Part shown: piece by piece, positions 58,992-64,000 of the stretch
Position numbering within the stretch: the first letter of the stretch is position 1
How the letters are laid out: the number at the start of each line of letters is the position of its first letter
Source of the DNA: Cephalotus follicularis
Taxonomy: Eukaryota > Streptophyta > Magnoliopsida > Oxalidales > Cephalotaceae
Length of the DNA stretch: 64,000 nucleotides
Reading direction: 5' to 3'
NCBI GenBank assembly: GCA_001972305.1
Contig: BDDD01000429.1
Coordinates: 81,913-145,912 of the forward strand
Program-made: the position numbers and the translations under genes
Notes under the pieces: model-generated
Database searches by the model: none
Seen by the model: the letters and a program-made list of their open reading frames with translations, nothing else
What the model was told of the DNA's origin: nothing

Positions 58992-59653
58992 AGAGTCAAC
59001 AGTCAATCTGACGGTGTGGCATTGGTCACAAATACAAGATGAAGTGGCACTAGTCCGAGGTGACATGGCAGCTGAGGTGGTAGTGAAATGGCACTAATTT
59101 GAATCAGAAGTGTAGAAACTCCTAGCTAGTTATGGTTGACAGACATGTCAAGTCGTGTCGAGGCTCCGATTGGACTGAAATTTCATGTGGTGGTAGGTGA
59201 CCTATTGACGAATCCAATTGTTCCAATGGTGTAGTGATCGAAAGTTTGTAGGTGAAAAATCAAAGGAATATGCCAAAAATATTTCATTGGAGAGTGACGA
59301 TGCATTTGTGGCCTGATCGCCTTGAAAATTGATAGTTGGTTGTTCTTAAGGGTTAGGAATCCCATGGTACAGGCTGTGTGACGATAAGTTGGTGGGAAAA
59401 GGGTGAACAGAGTTGGCAGAGGCTATTTAATGTGTTTTGTGGTGGTGATTTAGAGAAAACTCTATCTAGTCAGAACTTGTCTCTAATGATTAGACAGAGG
59501 CTGGCTCAGATACCATGGAGAAAAAGACGAAGCGATTAATGTTTGTATTATTAAACTTGTCTAACTTTGTACAGTAGCATATTTATATAGAGTTTTTAGA
59601 GTGTAACATACAAAAATACTATATACAAGATAAATAATACTAAATAAACTACA
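58992..59653 (-). mobile_element. Short-LTR Copia remnant M
   Basis: Bases 59516-59653 form a 138-bp LTR-like segment in minus orientation (TGTAGTTTATTTAG to TTTTTCTCCA) with a TATATAAAT box. It is followed by a tRNA-iMet type primer-binding site, TGGTATCTGAGCC, at 59503-59515. Left of that is about 510 bases of leader without a recognisable protein; a 60-codon minus frame at 59183-59365 has no family resemblance I can name. The D LTR truncates it at 58992. Confidence 0.55.
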
Positions 59654-60098
59654 AAATATAAAATTTTCACTCCGATCTGTGGTGAAATGTGCAAGTTGTA
59701 CCTTGAGCTTGCTTTCGACACAATCAAGGGATCGTTAACATGCCAAACTTATGCTGGCATGGAAAATAAAATTGGACAACCTTTGAAACAAATACTAATG
59801 ACCTGGCTTTTTTCTTTTGGGTAAAAGGTACAATTTGCCCATTGAACTTCGGTAAAATGTGGAAGTTGCATCCCGAACTTACTTTCGGTGCAATCAAGGA
59901 AGTGAACTCAAGGAAGGAATTCTGTGAAACAATTTTAATGACCTTGCACGGTTGTGACTCATGGATCTACGTGACAAAACTCAGCCCTAGGATTTATATC
60001 AGAACACAAATAAACACATGGACGGTGGAGATTAAATCATAAAATATTCTCATAAATCAGTATTATTAACATACTATACTGAAGGGAGGGAGGCACCC
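59654..60098. repeat. Unassigned stretch with a paired repeat
   Basis: The phrase ggtgaaatgtgcaagttg...cttgctttcgacacaatcaag (about 59690-59728) recurs as ggtaaaatgtggaagttg...cttactttcggtgcaatcaa (about 59851-59899) in the same orientation, about 160 bases on. No gene or element terminus is identified. Such near-coding-like repeats are common in plant intergenic DNA. Confidence 0.5.
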
Positions 60099-60884
60099 CT
60101 AACTTACTGGTTGGGGGTGTGAGTTTGCTTTCACTTCAACCTCACCATCTTCATCACTCTCACTTTCTTCTTTTGAGGCTCTAAAAGCAATCGTCTTCTT
60201 CTTTTTGGTCTCCACACTCTCATGATTTTTCATTGTTGTCTCATGTGTTATCAAAGAACCAAGGAGCTGTTCGAGTGGAAGAGTTGTGAAGTCCATTGCT
60301 TCCCCAATCGCTGTCACATTTGGTGTCCAACTTTTTGGCAAACACCTTAAAAACATCATAACAAGTTCTTGGTTAGGATAACTTTTGCCAAGATTTTTAA
60401 GAGAATTAATAATCGTGGTAAATTGAGTAAACATATCACTAATGCATTCATTATCATGCATCATAAACAATTCATATTCGTGTACAAGAGTGCTTATTTT
60501 CGATTCCTTTACTTGGTTTGTACATTCATATGTAATTTCTAACAAGTCTCACATTTGTTTAGCCGAATCACAAGAAGAAATACGATTAAATTCATTTGGA
60601 CCACCGGCACAAAACAAAACATGTTTCGCCTTTGAATTTAATTGAAGCATTCTAAAATCATTATCATTAAATTCATCTTTAGGTTTTATGGAAACTACTC
60701 CTTCTACAATTTTCGTGGGAACCCTAGGACCATTAACAATAATATGCCACAATTGATAGTCTAAGGATTGTAAAAATATGGTGATTCTAGTTTTCCAAAA
60801 ACAATAATTATTTTCATCAAAGAAGGGAGGTCTAGTTATGGAGGAACCTTCCAATACTACGTTTAGATTCATAGAAGTTGCCAT
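60099..60884 (-). pseudogene. Sirevirus-like Copia GAG (element E2), one in-frame stop
   Basis: From the ATG at 60882-60884 the frame reads MATSMNLNVVLEGSSITRPP, then FFDENNYCFWKTRITIF and SLDYQLWHIIVNGP, the DUF4219-type N-terminus. The UBN2 domain follows with LEITYECTNQVKESKISTL, HEYELFMMHDNECISDMF and FLRCLPKSW. Codon 60549-60551 is TGA where homologues, including E1, have the tryptophan of KEMWDRLE. Otherwise 260 codons remain in frame to TAA at 60099. The zinc knuckle and all pol are missing, so the element is truncated about here. Confidence 0.9.
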
Positions 60885-60923
60885 GGATCTTTAAGATTCT
60901 AACAATTAAGAATTATGAATCTA

Positions 60924-60937
60924 CCTCTCTGATACCA
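60924..60937 (-). other. tRNA-iMet primer-binding site of E2
   Basis: The minus strand reads TGGTATCAGAGAGG, identical to the E1 site and two bases from the LTR. Confidence 0.88.
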
Positions 60938-61506
60938 ACTGAAAGTCCTATATGGCAACCTAAAGAGTTGTGGTTGATTTTAGTTTTTAGACAAAAAGAT
61001 ACAACAAAGCTAAGATACAAACAATAGTAAATTATCAAAGATAAATAAAAACAATAAAGAGAGATAGAGTTAGAGAGATTGCAAACATGGTTTATAGTGG
61101 TTCGGCTAACTCTTGCCTACGTCCACTTTTCCCAAGGACCACTTTCAGATTCCACTAGATACCTTCTAGTACACTTCGATTTTGGGTTACGGATGCAAAT
61201 CGAAGAAACACCTTACAAGGGTTCACTCCCCTTTGATAATCCTACTAAGAGTTCACTCCTCTTTATTATCTCACTTAGGGTTCACTCCCCTATTACAATG
61301 AAAGATTGTTTTGAGTTTGAGGATAACTTTGATATAACCTCTACAAGGTTTGATATGATAATGATAAAGTACTTGACACTAGCTTTCGATATGAAAGTTG
61401 TAGTTCCACTCTTTTGATGTTCTTCTGTTCTTTGATGTTGAAGTTGTTCTCTTTTATTTTCTCTATTCTCCTCTTGTCTCTTCTTTTTTATCTTGATTCT
61501 TGGCCT

Positions 61507-61516
61507 CTATATATAG
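61507..61516 (-). promoter_or_regulatory. TATA box in E2 LTR
   Basis: CTATATATAG lies just downstream of the motif array in the direction of transcription. Confidence 0.5.
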
Positions 61517-61649
61517 ATATCTTTTGTTTCTAGCCGTTGGTGTAGTTATTTAGCCGTTGGGAGTTGTCTTGGAACTTGTTGTTGTAGAGACGGCTTTGAA
61601 AAACTGCTGCATTGAATGTTTCTAGTGCAAAGAGTGGACCGTATTGCAC

Positions 61650-61990
61650 AAAACGTCGACGCTTATGTTAGCGTTGTGTGCTTGGATTTGAATTTCTCGC
61701 TACGCTTTGTTCTAAGTGTCGATTGTTTTGGTGAAACCGCTGGCGCTTTCTTTATAAGCGTCTCCGCTTTGAGTTCCTTAATTGTTTCTACAAGTCTCTG
61801 GAATAAAGCTCTAATATGTGCTCCTTAAGCGTTGATGCCTTGGTCTAACCTGCTAACGCTTACTTGAGACCGTCGGCGCTTTAAGTAGTTTTGTTCTAGC
61901 TTTGAAAGGTTCAACCGCAGATGCTTTGTCCAAGACTTTCATAGGTTTGCCCTTAAGCGCTGACGCTTATATACAAACCATCGATGCTTA
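61650..61990 (-). repeat. GTCGACGCTT motif array in E2 LTR
   Basis: AACGTCGACGCTTATG, AAGTGTCGATTG, AAGCGTTGATGCC, ACCGTCGGCGCTTTAAG, AAGCGCTGACGCTTAT and ACCATCGATGCTTAG are among about twelve copies. The array occupies the same place upstream of TATA as in E1, but has the A/H-type arms. Confidence 0.8.
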
Positions 61991-62959
61991 GCTCTGTTTA
62001 TTCACTTCCTTGTATTGATTATCTTTAATCATTCTTTCATATTAACAAACAAGTTATATGCTTTGTTATCATCAAAACCATGATTGTTAGACAAAAACAA
62101 ACAGAAACCTATTTGGATAGTCAATACCCAACGTCAATAGGATTCCTATGGTCTCGGTAATGTGTAGTCTATGGTGACCAGTAGGTCTATAGCCTGCATC
62201 GTCTCCTTTGACCTGAGTGGCTCGTATGCATTGTGTGGTGACTGCTTAACTTTGATTTTTGCCTTCCCCAGCACTAGCCACATGTTGACAAAAGGGTTGT
62301 CTTTGGGTCTTGTGGGAGCTGCATTGAGATGTATGGGTGAATGTGCAATAGGAGATCGTCACACCCGGGCTGAGGGTGACTGGCTCTATTTATCTATGTA
62401 CGTTGTAGACTTAAAAGTCTTGATCAGGCATAGGTAGACTGGGAACGAGAGGTTTTTGTGGGAGGTCTACCGATATTCTCAATGCGATCATAGATTCATA
62501 GTTATCGCAGTAACACTAGGGGTGACATTCATTCAAACCCTAGGCTGTGATCGGAGCCAAGTATAACAAGGGAAATATGACACATATGTCGATGATTGGA
62601 TAGAGCGAATGGCTATTCGGACCATGATTGATAGACGTGGTAATACACGGATACGGGGGGAGACTGACGCTCACACCGGGGCTGTTTTGATAGTCGGTGA
62701 CTATCAGAATGGTCGTACCAGTTATCGGTGTGTACAGGAAATTTATCATCATACCAGAGATCGACAGGCTTTTGGGTCTTGCCTGACTTTGAACAGGTTG
62801 ATATGTGGTGGGACATTTATCATTTAGTGAAATGACAACATCAGGGAAGATGTTGCTTTGCTAGTGAGTATTTCATTTGATGGATTTAGGTCCATGCAAT
62901 GCCACGATGAAATATTCCATGAAGAGGGTTACGAAAATAGAAGAGAGACTCTCATTTTT

Positions 62960-63300
62960 GTCTTAGGCATCGACGCCATGGAGAGCATGCGGCGACTCTA
63001 TGCCTTGTTGAGTTGTTGGGCGTTAATGCCATGAAGAGCATGCGTTAACACTGATAAAACCAGTAGCTTAAACGTTGATACGATGAAGAGCATGCGTCGA
63101 TGCCATAACTAGAATAAGTCCCGGGACATTGACGCTATGGAGAGCATGTGTTGACGCTTGTGAAACTAGTGGCTTACGCATCGACGCTATGATGTTTAGG
63201 CGTTGACGCTAAGACAATTGAGACTACGCGCCTATTTCATCTTATCGTTGGCATTGATGCATAGATAAGATGAGACGCATGACGTTGATGCCATCTTGGC
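62960..63300 (+). repeat. GCATCGACGCCATGGAGAGC motif array in P
   Basis: The composite GCATCGACGCCATGGAGAGC and variants (gcgttaatgccatgaagagc, gttgatacgatgaagagcat, attgacgctatggagagcat) occurs about six times at 40-60 base spacing, with extra CGTTGACGC copies. The same TCGACG core continues at 63515-63542. Confidence 0.8.
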
Positions 63301-63378
63301 TGACACACGGCATGTCACCTGACTTGAGAGAAGTTGGTGTGACTTTTTGAGATAAAGTAGGTGAGAGAAATCTGACAC

Positions 63379-63386
63379 TATAAATA
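63379..63386 (+). promoter_or_regulatory. TATA box in P
   Basis: TATAAATA follows the motif array and precedes the CT-rich stretch by about 45 bases, as in a plant LTR promoter. Confidence 0.6.
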
Positions 63387-63425
63387 GCTTATGACAAGAG
63401 GTCAAAGTTTGCTGAACACACTTCT

Positions 63426-63428
<3 letters not shown>

Positions 63429-63470
<42 letters not shown>
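63429..63470. repeat. (CT)n microsatellite in P
   Basis: About 42 bases of pure CT dinucleotide, which produce a Ser/Leu-rich spurious frame. Confidence 0.95.
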
Positions 63471-63473
<3 letters not shown>

Positions 63474-64000
63474 CTTCCCTACCGTCTCTCTTCTTTCTGT
63501 TGCTATCGTACGCGTCGACGCCATCGCCTACGCGTCAACGCCTAAATCTCTTGGTTCGATTTGCAGCCATTTTCAAGCATCCTTTCACCACTCAAAGTTC
63601 ATAATATGTGGAGATAACTTGTACACTGCATATCATCTATACCTAGAGTGATTTAGTGTAGGATAAACACTTGGCTTGCATCCTTCGATCCTCCCTTTCG
63701 TGGCTTGAGGAGGAGTTTGGAGTTTTGGGAATAAAGGGTAGAGGGAGCTTGACTTTAAGGAAGGAGTCTTCACATTGGTAAGAATCTCTTCTCTTCTTGT
63801 TCTTTTGGCCATGGCAGCGGGTTGTGGCTTGGGTTAGAGAACCCTAGCCGAACCCCCTTGCCTCTTGGTGGTTTGCTTGTCATCTCTTAGGGTTAGGGAT
63901 GTTTGGGTTTGGGTTTATTGGACTTTTGGCTAGGGATTGTGTGTTTCCTTGTGAGCCATTTTTGGGAGTTCATTTCTAGGGTTTTACGGTAACCCTATCG

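Larger units (their letters stand above)
60940..62103 (-). mobile_element. 5' LTR of Sirevirus-like Copia element E2, 1164 bp
   Basis: In minus orientation it starts TGTTTGTTTTTGTC at 62103 and ends AGGACTTTCA at 60940. It shares with E1 the TTTTGATGATAAC near the start and the agtggttcggc...cctacgtccac block near the end. It carries AAGCGTCGACG-type motifs (61650-61990) rather than the TCGATGTCTTT type of E1. E2 is inserted in C-type LTR P. Confidence 0.88.
62104..64000 (+). mobile_element. C-family LTR fragment P, runs off the right edge
   Basis: From 62104 the sequence resembles the C LTR from about 27750 on (tatttggatagtca, gtatgcattgtgtg, tttcatcat plus cgtacc). It contains a TATA box at 63379-63386, a CT microsatellite and a motif array. 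Its left part is cut by E2 and its right end is off-window. The late part (63700-64000) contains repeated aaccctagcc and gggttaggg phrases but no gene. Confidence 0.75.

Noticed and set aside
59183..59365. Possible small host gene on the minus strand (60 codons)
   Set aside because: There is no family match, it sits in the leader position of Copia remnant M, and no splice or promoter context is evident.
63391..63651. Ser/Leu-rich frame starting MTRGQSLLNT
   Set aside because: It is dominated by the CT microsatellite and lies in an LTR leader.

Overview
This window is plant nuclear DNA, most likely from a eudicot with a repeat-rich genome. It consists almost entirely of LTR retrotransposons inserted into one another. 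I found no supportable host gene, RNA gene, CRISPR array or bacterial feature. The plant assignment rests on Copia and Gypsy polyprotein remnants, primer-binding sites matching tRNA-iMet and tRNA-Asp, long LTRs bounded by TG..CA, and 5-bp target-site duplications (TSDs). The species cannot be named from the sequence. Letters below are local labels only.

Layout. The backbone is D, a Del/Tekay-like Gypsy element on the minus strand. Its 5' LTR is 56083-58991, gag-protease-RT is 53029-55985, RNase H is 49542-49735, integrase is in pieces between 47860 and 31807, and a 3' LTR fragment is about 29789-31792. Inside the left end of D lies C, a plus-strand Copia element (14949 to about 29788; its 5' LTR is off-window). 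The leader of C holds A, an Athila-like element with gag and protease only (1994-14948). The 5' LTR of A is cut by E1, a minus-strand Sirevirus-like Copia running off the left edge (1-1993). The gag of A is split by a minus-oriented LTR, F (about 3886-9667), which is itself split by solo LTR F1 (4779-7843). The coding region of C is split by solo LTR N (16876-18633) and by solo LTR G (20321-26384), which contains solo LTR G1 (22541-25227). The integrase and RNase H of D are split by solo LTRs H (32817-44962), J (45028-47474), K (47861-49541) and L (49736-53028). H contains solo LTR I (33752-36460) and B (37748-44678), a complete relative of A with two LTRs and a perfect TSD. Right of D are a short-LTR Copia remnant M (58992-59653), an unassigned stretch with a paired repeat, a second Sirevirus-like copy E2 (60099-62103, minus), and P, part of a C-family LTR (62104-64000).

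How the parts work together. All polyproteins carry stops, frameshifts or insertions, so no autonomous element is present. Nesting gives an order of events: D before C before A before F before F1, and H before I and B. A and B seem to have encoded only gag and protease plus an unusual repeat-rich tail, so they would have depended on reverse transcriptase and integrase from another element.

The most unusual signal is that many of these otherwise different LTRs carry dense arrays of short palindromes centred on TCGA. The arms differ by family: GCGTCGACGC, GACATCGATGTC or GACGTCGACGTC, and CAGTCGACTG. I know of no described system matching this, but the function, if any, is open.
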